A DNA stretch of 64,000 nucleotides from Paenibacillus silvestris (GTDB lineage: Bacteria > Bacillota > Bacilli > Paenibacillales > NBRC-103111): the NCBI RefSeq assembly GCF_009882985.1, contig NZ_WTUZ01000014.1, positions 74,017-138,016 of the forward strand, in the 5' to 3' direction. The position numbers and the translations under genes were made by a program. Positions 14,964 to 24,325 of the stretch are shown in pieces. Under the pieces are notes generated by a model, which ran no database searches, was not told the origin of the DNA, and worked only from the letters and a program-made list of their open reading frames with translations. Within the stretch, counting starts at the first letter, position 1. Every line of letters begins with the position of its first letter.

Positions 14964-16220
14964 ATGAAGTATGATGTCATTGTCATCGGCGGAGGCTCGG
15001 CTGGCCTCATGGCCAGTATTGCCGCAAGCCGCCAAGGTGCGAAGGTTCTCCTCCTCGACAAAGGGGATAAACTCGGCCGCAAGCTTGGCATCTCCGGGGG
15101 CGGCAGGTGCAACGTAACGAATAACAAAGACATGGATGAGCTTATTCAGCATATCCCGGGCAACGGGCGCTTCCTATATAGTGCTTTGACGCAGTTCGGC
15201 AACAAGCACATTATCGATTTCTTTGAAAGTCTCGGAATCCGTCTGAAAGAGGAGGATAACGGACGTATGTTTCCCGTCAGCGACAAGGCCAAAACCGTCG
15301 TAGACGCGTTGGTCGGCCAAGTTCGCTCGCAGGGTGTGGAGATCCGGACGAACAGTCCGGTCAAAAGGGTCCTGTTCCAGGACGGCAGCGTCCAAGGCGT
15401 CCAGCTCCACTCCGGCGAGAAGATGGACAGCCGTGCTGTCATCATCGCCTCGGGCGGATGCTCTGTTCCGCATACAGGCTCCACGGGAGACGGGTATGCG
15501 TGGGCTGAGGCGGGCGGGCATACGATCACGCAGCTTTTCCCCACCGAGGTGCCGCTGACCTCGAAGGAAGCTTGGATCCGCAGCCGCGAGCTGCAGGGGC
15601 TTTCTCTGCGGGATGTGACACTTTCCGTGTGGAACGCCAAAGGAAAGGCTGTCATCTCCCACCGTGGGGACATGCTGTTCACACACTTCGGGCTATCTGG
15701 CCCGATTGCCCTGCGCTGCAGCCAGTTCGTCGTTAAGGAACTAGCCAAAACCGAGCGCAAGGAAGTTCTGCTCACCGTAGATCTCTTCCCTGATCTGAGC
15801 ATGGACGAGCTGTACAAAGAAAGCATGGCGCTCACGAAAGCTGAGGCCAAGAAAGCAATCAAGAACGTGCTGAAGCCTCTCCTTTCCGAGCGTCTGATTC
15901 CTATGCTGCTGGAGCGTTCCGGTCTGGACGAGCAGCTTACACATGACAACATTCCGAAGCAGAAATGGCTCGATATGTGCAAGCTGATGAAGGCTTTTCC
16001 CGTGCATATACACGGGACGCTTTCCATTGAAGAAGCCTTCGTTACGGGCGGCGGCGTGCATCTCAAAGAAGTCGACCCCAGCACGATGGAGTCGAAATTG
16101 GTGAATGGACTTTACTTCTGCGGAGAAGTCCTTGATATTCACGGCTATACAGGCGGTTATAACATCACCGCTGCTTTCTCTACCGGCTTTATGGCCGGCC
16201 AGAATGCCGCGCAGCAGTAG
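14964..16220 (+). CDS. NAD(P)/FAD-dependent oxidoreductase, BaiN/YtfP (HI0933) family
   Basis: 418 residues, full length for the HI0933/YhiN/YtfP family. The N-terminal FAD-binding fold shows [14 protein letters not shown] (about 6-19). It is followed by the family block [24 protein letters not shown], and a C-terminal [16 protein letters not shown] that closes the FAD site. Members are flavoproteins of poorly defined role; one relative reduces bile-acid intermediates. There is no operon partner. Its promoter abuts a cluster of DnaA boxes, which is unusual for a gene of this kind. Confidence 0.88.
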   Translation: MKYDVIVIGGGSAGLMASIAASRQGAKVLLLDKGDKLGRKLGISGGGRCNVTNNKDMDELIQHIPGNGRFLYSALTQFGNKHIIDFFESLGIRLKEEDNGRMFPVSDKAKTVVDALVGQVRSQGVEIRTNSPVKRVLFQDGSVQGVQLHSGEKMDSRAVIIASGGCSVPHTGSTGDGYAWAEAGGHTITQLFPTEVPLTSKEAWIRSRELQGLSLRDVTLSVWNAKGKAVISHRGDMLFTHFGLSGPIALRCSQFVVKELAKTERKEVLLTVDLFPDLSMDELYKESMALTKAEAKKAIKNVLKPLLSERLIPMLLERSGLDEQLTHDNIPKQKWLDMCKLMKAFPVHIHGTLSIEEAFVTGGGVHLKEVDPSTMESKLVNGLYFCGEVLDIHGYTGGYNITAAFSTGFMAGQNAAQQ

Positions 16221-16235
16221 ACACGTAGGTGCCGG

Positions 16236-16420
16236 AAAATTAACGCCGATTACTCCTGCTATTTTCAGCAATTTGCTCCACTTTTGCAGCAGTAACTGGA
16301 ATTTCTACCGCTAATATCGGCATATCCAGCAGGGTTTGGGTTGCTAACGGAGATTTAGCTGGAGGTTCTACCGCTATTTCGTTCCCTGCCAATCAGTAGC
16401 GCTGAGTAACGGTAGTTAAT
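16236..16420. repeat. Degenerate intergenic repeat (TACCGCTA type)
   Basis: Related phrases alternate with runs resembling GGAGTTTCTACCGCTAATA: ATTTCTACCGCTAATATC (about 16300), GGTTCTACCGCTATTTCG (about 16363) and AACGGTAGTTAATCC (about 16408). A similar family is seen at 48610-48820. With the terminator that follows, this is all I see in the 342-bp gap after the flavoprotein gene. Confidence 0.45.
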
Positions 16421-16512
16421 CCTGTTAATTACCTGGATTGGCTTAACTGCCCTACCAAGCCATGGCTTGCTTGAAATAACGCGAGGATTTCCCGTTCATA
16501 CATCCAATCAAA

Positions 16513-16543
16513 AAGGACCCGCATCCCATGGATGCAGGTCCTT
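16513..16543 (-). terminator. Terminator of tcyP
   Basis: The stem AAGGACCCGCATCC/GGATGCAGGTCCTT has one mismatch and a 3-nt loop. On the minus strand T residues follow. It could also stop plus-strand transcripts. Confidence 0.8.
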
Positions 16544-16562
16544 CGTCTTTTTAAAAGAGAGA

Positions 16563-17918
16563 TTAAGCTGTTGCCAATTCGAGGTCATCTTCCTCGTCAC
16601 GATCAAATGCCGCGCGGTCGAATTCGCCCTCGGACTCAGCTACAAGCAAAGCTGTAACTGTTGTACCAGTCGCGTTAACGGCTGTACGACCCATGTCGAT
16701 CAGCGCCTCAACGCCAAGTACAAGACCCATACCTTCCAAAGGCAAACCAAGAGCTGTCAAGACAACTGTCGTCGAAATCGCAGCAGGTCCCGGAACACCG
16801 GCAACACCGATGGAGGAAATTACGCTTACTAAGATAAGGATGAAATAGTCAGATCCGCTAAGCGGCAAATTGTAAACCTTCGCTACGAAAATCGCTACAA
16901 CCGCTGGCCACACACCGCCGCAACCGTTGAAGTTCATTGTCGCGCCGAGTGGTGCTACGAAGCTGGCAATACGCGGTGAGATGCGTAGACGCTTCGTGAT
17001 TACTTCCAAGTTCACTGGCAGCGTTGCATAGCTGCTTCGTGTTGTGAATGCGACTGCGATTGTCGGGTACGCTTTTTTGAAAAACTTAATAGGGTTAACC
17101 TTCGCTACCAGAAGGACCAAACCACCGAAAATCAATACGAAGTGAATAATAAGTGCTACATAAGAAGTTAGGATAATTTTGGCAAGAGGAGCAAGAGTAT
17201 CTAGGCCATATTTCGCCGCCATACCTGCAATCAATGCATATACACCATAAGGTGTCAGACGAATAACATACTTAACTACTTGGTGAATCACTGCTGTCGC
17301 TGATGTAATGAACGATTTAACAGCTGCAACGCTCTCAGGCTTCTTGGAACCAACGTGTACAATAGCTACAGCCACGAAGATTGCGAAGATTAGAACGGGT
17401 ACAACTTTTCCTGTCGCCATATCGTTAATCGGGTTGGACGGCACCAGATCCAGAATAACTTGGGAGAACGTCGGAATTTCTTTTGCTTTAAAATCTTTCG
17501 GCACAGCCTGCGCAATCCCGTTACCCGGATCGAACGCCAGCGCAATAAGCAAACCAATCACGGATGCGATCCCTGTTGTTAGTAAGAACCAACCGATCGT
17601 TTTCAAACCTAATTTACGAAGCTGACCAAGACTGGATAAAGAAGAAATACTATTAATAACTAAGATAAGGACCAGAGGCATTACGAGCATTTTGATCAAG
17701 TTAACATAAATCGTTCCGATCGTGCTTACACTTTTGAACTCCAAATGCAATTGGTTAAACGCTACACCGGCGACTAGACCAAGACCTAACCCGATGAAAA
17801 CGCGGTTACCAAAGCTTACTCTTTTTCTCCCCAAGAAAACGAGCAAACCAATAATTAATATTGATACGACTAAGCTGACCCAGTTCGATGACAATGCGGT
17901 AACTAGGTTATTTTTCAC
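16563..17918 (-). CDS. tcyP: L-cystine/amino-acid:cation symporter TcyP
   Basis: 451 residues with eight or more membrane helices, of the dicarboxylate/amino acid:cation symporter family. The hairpin MNFNGCGGVWPAV contains the GCGG signature I associate with the cystine carrier TcyP, rather than the MNMDGT of glutamate carriers. It also has TTRSSYATLPV, and MGRTAVNATGTTVTALLV near the end. The tail is acidic. The GTG at 17918 was chosen: AAGGAG lies 9 nt upstream, and the alternative ATG at 17978 lies upstream of the likely transcription start. It takes up cystine using an ion gradient. Confidence 0.78.
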   Translation of the reverse strand: MKNNLVTALSSNWVSLVVSILIIGLLVFLGRKRVSFGNRVFIGLGLGLVAGVAFNQLHLEFKSVSTIGTIYVNLIKMLVMPLVLILVINSISSLSSLGQLRKLGLKTIGWFLLTTGIASVIGLLIALAFDPGNGIAQAVPKDFKAKEIPTFSQVILDLVPSNPINDMATGKVVPVLIFAIFVAVAIVHVGSKKPESVAAVKSFITSATAVIHQVVKYVIRLTPYGVYALIAGMAAKYGLDTLAPLAKIILTSYVALIIHFVLIFGGLVLLVAKVNPIKFFKKAYPTIAVAFTTRSSYATLPVNLEVITKRLRISPRIASFVAPLGATMNFNGCGGVWPAVVAIFVAKVYNLPLSGSDYFILILVSVISSIGVAGVPGPAAISTTVVLTALGLPLEGMGLVLGVEALIDMGRTAVNATGTTVTALLVAESEGEFDRAAFDRDEEDDLELATA

Positions 17919-17966
17919 TAGAATCATCTCCTTAATTCCTACGAGCTTACTTGGTTTAATGGAATT

Positions 17967-17995
17967 AGAATATGACATTAGAAGTTACATGTCAA
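17967..17995 (-). promoter_or_regulatory. sigma-A promoter of tcyP
   Basis: The minus strand has a perfect TTGACA (17990-17995), a 17-bp spacer and TATTCT (17967-17972). GACAT and ATGTC form an inverted repeat across the spacer. The plus-strand ATGGAATT just downstream resembles part of a CymR site; that link is a guess. Confidence 0.6.
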
Positions 17996-18015
17996 TGGTT
18001 AATTTAAAAAAACAT

Positions 18016-18066
18016 AAAAAAACCGAACTTTACACTCATAATCACGAGGTAAAATGCGGTTTTTTC
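18016..18066 (-). terminator. Terminator of the lipoprotein gene
   Basis: AAAAAACCG/CGGTTTTTT with inner TTAC/GTAA pairing and T tracts on both sides. It separates the lipoprotein gene from the tcyP promoter. Confidence 0.7.
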
Positions 18067-18096
18067 GCACAATATTTAGGAACTTACGAACGAAAT

Positions 18097-18933
18097 TTAC
18101 ATTGTATGCTGATCATGTACGACAGCCACCAAAACCCACTGCCCACCTGCGTTCTCGAATACGAGCCTTAAACTGGTCCAGTCCATCCCTTGATATTGCG
18201 GATCTAGTCCAGGAAAATGATACTCCACCGTAATATAGGTCGACGTCGGATAAATGCTGAACACATTATTAATCATGTTTCCTTTTCCAAGAATCATGTT
18301 GTAACTGATTTGCGGCGCTGCTGCAAAGTCTTGATTATAGACGAATTTATCCCAATAATCCGGAAAAGTAAGATCAATTGGATCGCCAGATCCGTCGTAT
18401 TCCCCCCAGTGCGTGGTACTGGTATTCGCCCAAAGTGCAGCTAGTCCGCTGCCCATGACCTGAACATCACTGGCAGTATGAATGTAGGAATACGGCGAGA
18501 ATTGCACGCCTTTCTTCGGATGTATCAACTCGGCAAGCTTCGCCATGTCATGCTCTTTCAGCACTTTTATCGTTTCCTTGGCACGCTGCTCGATCGCTTT
18601 CTTGGCGTCGGCTTCTTTGGCATATGAGGTTGAAGTTGGCATAGTAGAAGGAGCAGTGTTGGTTGCTGGTGATGAAGTAGAAATCGGACTGGACGTTGCG
18701 CTGCTTGTGTTTGTATGAGTGGAGTTAGTGGTTGGTTTGGGAGATGAACTTGCTGTTGAACTCACTGTTGAACTCACTGTCGAGCTTGCTGTCGAACCAA
18801 CGGATGAGCTTTGGCTCGGAAGCACTTCCGCACTCGCATTAGCGCTGCTGCTCGTTGCCTGCTCATGCACACATCCTGACATCACACATGCTAACGCTGT
18901 TACCAGAACAATCCCTGTCATGCGTCCTCCCAT
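18097..18933 (-). CDS. Lipoprotein with Ser/Thr-rich linker
   Basis: 278 residues. The signal ends in the lipobox VMSGC, so the protein is predicted to be tethered to the outer membrane face. Residues about 27-105 are almost pure Ser/Thr/Ala/Pro/Asn, including tandem SSTV units, and probably form a wall-spanning stalk. The C-terminal 165 residues form a compact domain (AIEQRAKETIKVLKEHDMAK, PDYWDKFVYNQDF, WTSLRLVFENAGGQWVLVAV) that looks like an NTF2-like or ligand-binding fold. ATAGGGGAG lies 8 nt before the ATG at 18933. I do not recognise a specific function. Confidence 0.65.
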   Translation of the reverse strand: MGGRMTGIVLVTALACVMSGCVHEQATSSSANASAEVLPSQSSSVGSTASSTVSSTVSSTASSSPKPTTNSTHTNTSSATSSPISTSSPATNTAPSTMPTSTSYAKEADAKKAIEQRAKETIKVLKEHDMAKLAELIHPKKGVQFSPYSYIHTASDVQVMGSGLAALWANTSTTHWGEYDGSGDPIDLTFPDYWDKFVYNQDFAAAPQISYNMILGKGNMINNVFSIYPTSTYITVEYHFPGLDPQYQGMDWTSLRLVFENAGGQWVLVAVVHDQHTM

Positions 18934-19125
18934 ATGACCCACTCCCCTATATTCCTTCTAACTACCAGACGCTTTCAAACCTTCAAATGTTACAAAACCT
19001 GAAGCATCTACAATAATAAGGCGTTTGCCTTTCAGGTAGTCGAAAAGGGCTCGCCCTTATGGACAGCCCCAATCTACTTCTCTTAACTCCGACTTATAAG
19101 CTTGTGTGACAAGACAACCTCGCCT

Positions 19126-19533
19126 TCAGATCCGAATCCCGGCGCTGAAGTGATTGTAGTCGTCAGAGGACGGGTCAAAAGCTGCCTCTTCCTCGCTCGG
19201 CACAGTATCCGCATCACGGGACGAAGCGTAGTTGTCAGGCCAATCCTCATTCACGGTGTGAGCCGGGATGCGGATGGAGCCCTCCAGATCATACGCCATA
19301 GCGTAGGTATCTGGCTCAGACTGCGTAGGCTGCCGTTCCACTAGACGGCCGCCGTGTGATTGCGCGATTTCGAGCGCTGAGGTCATCTCCTGGTCGTCGA
19401 GATGGATGTGCAGCGTCGTCCGTTCTCCTTCCAGCAGCTCAGGCTTATAGCCAAGCTCCTCCAGGGTATCCAGCGCAAGCAGCGCATCCCGCTCCTTATC
19501 AAAACCAAAAAAGATAGGAACAAAGTTCTTCAT
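19126..19533 (-). CDS. Hypothetical protein
   Basis: 135 residues, acidic, soluble, with no signal peptide. The N-terminal half (FVPIFFGFDKERDALLALDT, LEELGYKPELLEGERTTL, MTSALEIAQSHGGRLVE) alternates strands and helices in a way that recalls ferredoxin-like or ACT-like folds. The C-terminal part is rich in Asp/Ser/Pro. AAAGGATG lies 7 nt before the start. It precedes no obvious operon partner and is separated from suhB by 70 nt. I cannot assign a function. Confidence 0.5.
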   Translation of the reverse strand: MKNFVPIFFGFDKERDALLALDTLEELGYKPELLEGERTTLHIHLDDQEMTSALEIAQSHGGRLVERQPTQSEPDTYAMAYDLEGSIRIPAHTVNEDWPDNYASSRDADTVPSEEEAAFDPSSDDYNHFSAGIRI

Positions 19534-19603
19534 CGCATGGCATCCTTTCTTCCTCCAAATGAAAAGTCTGCCATTAGCTTCTGCAACTTGTTCCTTACCT
19601 ATT

Positions 19604-20443
19604 CTACTTCATCGCTTCTTGGACGAATTTGAGCAGCTCCGCATGGTATTCAGGCACAGCGGCAACGATGTAAGCCGCCTTCCCGTGCTCAGCCTCGGCG
19701 CCTGAAACCTGCGCTCCGCCCAACAGAGCAAGCGGATTCCCCTCATAATCCGTCACCTTCACGCCTGCCTCCTGCGCTAACAGCAAGCCCGCGTACAAAT
19801 CCTCTCCTTCGGAGTTGTACAGGACAATGCCGTGCAGGTCTCCTCTAGCAAGCATCGCCCAAGTCAAAGACGGTGCCCACATGCGCAGCACTCTTTTCAC
19901 CGAATGCTCGAGATGATGCCGGAGTCTTAGCGCCCCCTGATCATCTTTGCCGACCGCATGGCCCTGAATCCATGAAATGGTGGATTTGACAAGTGCTCCG
20001 CTAGGCTTAGCCTCAAGCTTCGTCCCATCCTGCCATGCGCCTTCTCCCTGCAAGGATGAATAATTAAGCCCGAGCGCCGAATCGTGGATTACGCCGAGTA
20101 CAACCTGGCCCTGATAGCTGAGCGAGATAGAAACTCCGTAAAGCGGTATCCCCAGAGCGAAATTATTCGTTCCATCCAGCGGATCAACGTGCCAGACCCA
20201 TTCACTTGCCGCACCGCCTTCACCAGCTTCTTCACTATAGATACGATGGGTTGGAAATACCGCCATGATCTCATCCACAATGAGGCGATCCGCCTTCACA
20301 TCAACCTCGGTTACCAAATCACCTCGCTCATCCTTGTGCTGTATATGCAACTTGCTGCCAAAGTGCTCTCTTGCCAGCTCCCCCGCCTTGGACGCTGCTT
20401 TCACAGCAACTTCTCTAGCTAATGTCCACTCATTTCGATTCAT
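19604..20443 (-). CDS. suhB: Inositol monophosphatase family protein
   Basis: 279 residues, standard for the family. The metal sites are present: IYSEEAGE (Glu pair), WHVDPLDGTNNFALGIP (the WDPLDGTxN motif) and, near the end, a divergent ...EDLYAGLLLAQEAGVKVTD replacing the usual WDxAAG. These Mg-dependent enzymes hydrolyse inositol phosphates or related sugar phosphates in the cytoplasm. The ATG at 20443 with AAGGGG about 10 nt upstream was preferred over the long frame starting 14 codons earlier. The changed third motif leaves the true substrate uncertain. Confidence 0.8.
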   Translation of the reverse strand: MNRNEWTLAREVAVKAASKAGELAREHFGSKLHIQHKDERGDLVTEVDVKADRLIVDEIMAVFPTHRIYSEEAGEGGAASEWVWHVDPLDGTNNFALGIPLYGVSISLSYQGQVVLGVIHDSALGLNYSSLQGEGAWQDGTKLEAKPSGALVKSTISWIQGHAVGKDDQGALRLRHHLEHSVKRVLRMWAPSLTWAMLARGDLHGIVLYNSEGEDLYAGLLLAQEAGVKVTDYEGNPLALLGGAQVSGAEAEHGKAAYIVAAVPEYHAELLKFVQEAMK

Positions 20444-20533
20444 ATCCTGAGGCCCCTTTGCACAAACATTCTTAGATGTAACCATTTTACCATATGTTCC
20501 CTAGGAAAGTTGCCTTGTGTGAAGCCCTCTGCA

Positions 20534-20563
20534 TTGACAAGCTACCTCTTCATAAGTGATAAT
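20534..20563 (+). promoter_or_regulatory. sigma-A promoter of the aldolase gene
   Basis: A perfect TTGACA (20534-20539), an 18-bp spacer and GATAAT (20558-20563), about 50 nt before the start codon. Confidence 0.6.
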
Positions 20564-20611
20564 ATAGCAAAATCTTAAGCGATATAAGCAGTCGAAAGGG
20601 GCATTACGAGC

Positions 20612-21577
20612 ATGGTAAAGCATCATCAACACAAGATTTTGGATTGCACGATTCGGGACGGCGGTTTGGTGAACGATTGGGATTTTAGCGTGGAGTTTGT
20701 CCAAGACATGTATCGCGGCTTAAGTGCAGCCGGCGTAGAGTATATGGAGATTGGCTACAAGAACTCGGAAAAGCTGCTGAAAGGCGGAGCATCCGGTCCA
20801 TGGAGATTTTTGAATGAGTCTTTCCTGCGTGATGTCATTACCAAAAAGACAGATACGAAGCTATCTGCGCTTGTAGATATCGGCCGTGTCGATGAGAAAG
20901 ACATTTTACCACGTGAAGACAGCTTACTTGATCTAATTCGCGTTGCTTGTTACATCAAAGATGTGGACAAAGGTCTTGAGCTTGTTCAAAAGTTCAACGA
21001 CATGGGTTATGAAACGTCCCTAAACATTATGGCGCTTTCCCACGTGATGGAAAATGAGTTGATCGAAGCTTTCGAAGAAATTAACAAAAGCCCCGTTGAC
21101 GTTGTCTACATCGTAGACTCCTACGGCAGCATGGCTCCTAAGGATATTGATTACCTGGTAACGAAATTCCAACGCCTGCTTCCTGAGAAAGAGCTTGGCC
21201 TGCACATGCATAACAACATGCAGCTTGCTTTCGCTAACACAATTACTGGCGCATCCAGTGGTGTAACCTACTTGGATTCCTCCGTGTACGGCATGGGCCG
21301 CGCCGCAGGAAACTGTACGACTGAATTGCTGCTTAGCCATTTGAAAGGCGCACGCTACGATATTCGTCCTGTACTCGAAATCATTGAGAAACACATGATC
21401 ACGATGCGTGAGAAATGGGATTGGGGTTACCTCATCCCTTACATGGTCGTAGGTGCACTCGATGAGCACCCACGTACAGCCATGGCGCTACTTAGCTCTG
21501 CGGAAAGAAATAACTTTGTTGATTTCTATGACCGTTTGACTTCCGTTGAAACCGTGCCTGCTTCTCACAAAGGCTAA
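20612..21577 (+). CDS. DRE-TIM aldolase catalytic-domain protein (HMGL-like)
   Basis: 321 residues. The beginning ILDCTIRDGGLVNDWDF holds the DRE-TIM metal-binding Asp and Arg. GLHMHNNMQLAFAN supplies the HxH metal ligands, and SSVYGMGRAAGNCTTELLL is the conserved turn near the barrel end. The superfamily includes 4-hydroxy-2-oxovalerate aldolase, HMG-CoA lyase and isopropylmalate synthase. This short single-domain form without a regulatory domain has been annotated only as an aldolase. There is no partner gene, so substrate and pathway are open. It has its own promoter and terminator. Confidence 0.78.
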   Translation: MVKHHQHKILDCTIRDGGLVNDWDFSVEFVQDMYRGLSAAGVEYMEIGYKNSEKLLKGGASGPWRFLNESFLRDVITKKTDTKLSALVDIGRVDEKDILPREDSLLDLIRVACYIKDVDKGLELVQKFNDMGYETSLNIMALSHVMENELIEAFEEINKSPVDVVYIVDSYGSMAPKDIDYLVTKFQRLLPEKELGLHMHNNMQLAFANTITGASSGVTYLDSSVYGMGRAAGNCTTELLLSHLKGARYDIRPVLEIIEKHMITMREKWDWGYLIPYMVVGALDEHPRTAMALLSSAERNNFVDFYDRLTSVETVPASHKG

Positions 21578-21592
21578 TTCATTCGCACTAAG

Positions 21593-21650
21593 AAACCCCT
21601 TGTCAGCTTATTCCCAAGGCATTGCCTGCGGAAAGCAACAAGGGGTTTTT
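21593..21650 (+). terminator. Terminator of the aldolase gene
   Basis: An 11-bp stem AAACCCCTTGT/ACAAGGGGTTT encloses a second small stem and is followed by T residues. Confidence 0.75.
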
Positions 21651-21687
21651 CATTGTTTTCATCGTTTTCGTATGACCACGAAACAGG

Positions 21688-22011
21688 TTACTTGATAATT
21701 TTGGCTGACACCACATAATCCTCGGCAAATTCCCGGTCAATAAGGAAAGTGAAGTCCTCTTCCTCGCGGCGGGCGCTCCCCCTTTTACGGAACACCTCGA
21801 TATATTCACTGTCAATGAGCTGCGTGCAGTCCTCGTCCGTATAAATCAGGCCGCCGTCCAGCCGTTTGATCGCTTCAACCATCACTTCACGCGACTTTAA
21901 TCCGCCCTCGATTTGTACATAAACTCTCCCTATCGCATCTTGATCCTGCAGCAAAATCACTACTTTCTGAACAGCTTTGGCGTGCACTCTTTTATTTGGC
22001 GATATGCTCAT
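21688..22011 (-). CDS. Hypothetical protein
   Basis: 107 residues, soluble and charged. It opens MSISPNKRVHAKAVQKVVIL, continues with a probable beta-alpha unit (GRVYVQIEGGLKSREVMVEA) and has a charged insert RKRGSARREEEDF. There is no catalytic motif or signal. It is convergent with the aldolase gene and separated from it by that gene's terminator. No family recognised; coding is supported mainly by length and composition. Confidence 0.45.
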   Translation of the reverse strand: MSISPNKRVHAKAVQKVVILLQDQDAIGRVYVQIEGGLKSREVMVEAIKRLDGGLIYTDEDCTQLIDSEYIEVFRKRGSARREEEDFTFLIDREFAEDYVVSAKIIK

Positions 22012-22211
22012 CTGTTTGGCTCCTTTATCAGCATTCTCTGTGCTAGTTTATGTCACGGAGGCCAAACGCGGACTAGGCTAATGAACACACTATGAAAGAC
22101 TGGGCAGCGAGGAACTGAGCACTCATGTATGTAAACGTGCCTTACCTGAGAAACTAAGACGATGAATTGATGCCGCTGTTCTGGCGGAGCTGGGAGTGAA
22201 CATTTTTCCGA

Positions 22212-22967
22212 ATGAGCCGCATATTGCTGATTGAGGACGAAGAACGTATCGCCCGGGTGCTGAAGCTGGAGCTTGAGCATGAGGGCTATGAAGTACATAC
22301 AAAGTCAGATGGCCGCGCAGGACTGGATGCTGCCTTGTCAGGAACTGAATGGGATCTTATCTTGCTCGACGTAATGCTGCCGGAACTTAACGGTCTAGAA
22401 GTGCTGCGCCGTGTACGCCAGGTTAACGCTATATTGCCTATTATTCTGCTGACTGCCAGGGATGCTGTGTTGGACAGGGTTAGCGGGCTTGATCAAGGGG
22501 CTAACGACTATGTGACGAAACCTTTTGCCACGGTTGAACTGTTAGCACGAGTTCGCAGCTTGCTTCGGCAGCGTAATCTGCAGGACCAGCCGGCCGAGCA
22601 GCCTCATTTGCTGAAAATTGATGATTTAACTATGGACTTGAAAAGTAGATCCGTAGTCCGCGAGGGAACTACTATTGAGCTAACCCCGACGGAGTTTGAG
22701 CTGCTGCGTTTCCTGATTCAACATCAAGATGAAGTCATGACGAGGGAACAAATTATTTCCGAGGTTTGGGGATATGATTTTGTAGGGGATACGAACGTCG
22801 TTGACGTCTATATTCGTTATCTACGGCAAAAAGTGGACAAACCTTTTTCCTCCAAGCTGATACAAACGATCCGGGGAATCGGTTATTTGATCAAGGTTGA
22901 TTCGGCGCAAGCATCCAGAGATACAGAGGAAACATCAGGTGCTGCTCCCAAAGAGAAACCCTTATGA
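22212..22967 (+). CDS. OmpR-family response regulator
   Basis: 251 residues. Receiver domain: LLIEDE, Asp53 in LLDVMLPELNG, LTAR and KPF. The winged-helix domain at about 130-225 shows LTPTEFELLRFLIQ and IQTIRGIGYLI. A Ser/Thr/Glu-rich tail of about 20 residues follows. The stop overlaps the kinase start as ATGA. The kinase pair resembles the CssR/YkoG-type systems. The downstream NlpC/P60 gene, preceded by direct repeats, is a possible target. Confidence 0.9.
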   Translation: MSRILLIEDEERIARVLKLELEHEGYEVHTKSDGRAGLDAALSGTEWDLILLDVMLPELNGLEVLRRVRQVNAILPIILLTARDAVLDRVSGLDQGANDYVTKPFATVELLARVRSLLRQRNLQDQPAEQPHLLKIDDLTMDLKSRSVVREGTTIELTPTEFELLRFLIQHQDEVMTREQIISEVWGYDFVGDTNVVDVYIRYLRQKVDKPFSSKLIQTIRGIGYLIKVDSAQASRDTEETSGAAPKEKPL

Positions 22968-24325
22968 GTCTTAAGCTGAAAATTACACTAGGCGTTACTG
23001 TCGGTCTCATGCTGATCCTTTTTATCAGCTTTACCTTTGCTTACTACATGTTCATTCGGGTTACCACCAAAGGCGAAGCCGATTTGCTCAAAGAGAAGGC
23101 GAGATCGCTGCTGCTCAAAGACTTGCCCAATCATCCTGAGTATTGGAAGGACAATTCCCAGATGGAAGAACTCCTCATCCCCCAGGAAATGCTGCGCTAT
23201 ATCGGGCCGGATTCCAAGGTGATTTATCAAATCTTTTCCGATGAGACGCTAATTCGTTATCCCGTCACTTATGTGAACAAAGATACGATAACCGTAGAAA
23301 CGGCTTCGGATGGCATCTATGTCTTTGTGAAAATGCCTGTTTTTAAAGAAGGCCATCAGATTGCCACGCTCGAGATCGGGCGCAGTCTGCGCAGATTGGG
23401 TCAATATGCGGACATGCTCATTTCTGTTCTCCTATTGACCTCCACGGGAACGCTGATTCTTGCTCTTATCGGGGGTTATTTCTATACGAACGTTCTCTTC
23501 CGCCCTCTTCAAGACTTCGTAGGTACGATGCAGAACATTGAGCAGAGCGGCTCCTTCCGGCATATTAACCTGCCAGCGAAAGCAACAAATGATGAATTGG
23601 TGATACTTGGCGCGACATTCAACCGAATGATCGACAGGCTGCAAGATATGTTTCAAAAGCAGGAGCAATTCGTGGCTGATGCTTCCCACGAGCTACGCAC
23701 ACCGCTGACCATCATTGAGAGCTACGCGAGCTTACTAAGAAGATGGGCTTTCCATGATGAAAAGCTGCGGGAAGAAGCGCTCGAAGCGATTATTTCCGAA
23801 TCGGCTCAACTGAAGCAGCTTACGCAGAATCTGCTTTCTCTCACGGATCGGGACAACTGCGAGCAGGAGGTCGCCTTCGACCTGCTGCCTCTCGCCCGCC
23901 AAACCGCAGCTTCCCTTCGCATCACATCCGGGAGAGAGATTAAAGTGCAGCTCGCCTCGGACTGGCAAGAGCTTCTTATGATGGGTGACTCTTATAAAAT
24001 TAAGCAGCTGCTCATTATCTTGTTAGATAATGCGCTGAAATATAGCCAGCAGAAGATCGTTATGTATATCGATCTCACGGATGATAATTGGGTCATTCTT
24101 AAAGTCATCGATCAAGGGATTGGAATTGCTGAAAGTGAGATCCCCCATCTCTTTGACAGGTTCTATCGCAGTGATAAAGCAAGGAACCGCAAGCAAGGCG
24201 GTGTCGGTCTGGGGCTGGCCATAGCCCTGCATATCGTACAGAAACATAAAGGCACTATTGAGCTCCAAAGCCGTTTGGGAGAAGGAACTACGGTGATCGT
24301 GAAGTTACCGGTAAATTGTCAATAA
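22964..24325 (+). CDS. Sensor histidine kinase
   Basis: 453 residues. Two membrane helices (about 8-28 and 150-172) flank an extracellular sensor of about 120 residues. HAMP follows, then HisKA with DASHELRTPLTI (His242), then an ATPase domain with LLDNALKYS, DQGIGIAESEI and GGVGLGLAIALH. It is translationally coupled to the regulator at 22212-22967. The stimulus is unknown. Confidence 0.9.
   Translation: MSLKLKITLGVTVGLMLILFISFTFAYYMFIRVTTKGEADLLKEKARSLLLKDLPNHPEYWKDNSQMEELLIPQEMLRYIGPDSKVIYQIFSDETLIRYPVTYVNKDTITVETASDGIYVFVKMPVFKEGHQIATLEIGRSLRRLGQYADMLISVLLLTSTGTLILALIGGYFYTNVLFRPLQDFVGTMQNIEQSGSFRHINLPAKATNDELVILGATFNRMIDRLQDMFQKQEQFVADASHELRTPLTIIESYASLLRRWAFHDEKLREEALEAIISESAQLKQLTQNLLSLTDRDNCEQEVAFDLLPLARQTAASLRITSGREIKVQLASDWQELLMMGDSYKIKQLLIILLDNALKYSQQKIVMYIDLTDDNWVILKVIDQGIGIAESEIPHLFDRFYRSDKARNRKQGGVGLGLAIALHIVQKHKGTIELQSRLGEGTTVIVKLPVNCQ

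Noticed and set aside
15146..16084. 312-codon open frame opposite the BaiN/YtfP gene
   Set aside because: It is antisense to a clear FAD-binding protein, has a low-complexity Ser/Arg composition and no ribosome site.
17916..17978. Longer start for tcyP at 17978
   Set aside because: That ATG lies upstream of the likely transcription start set by the promoter at 17967-17995, while GTG at 17918 has an ideal ribosome site.
17940..18000. T-box or S-box leader for tcyP
   Set aside because: The leader is only about 40-50 nt after the promoter and lacks the conserved T-box AGGGTGG and S-box motifs.
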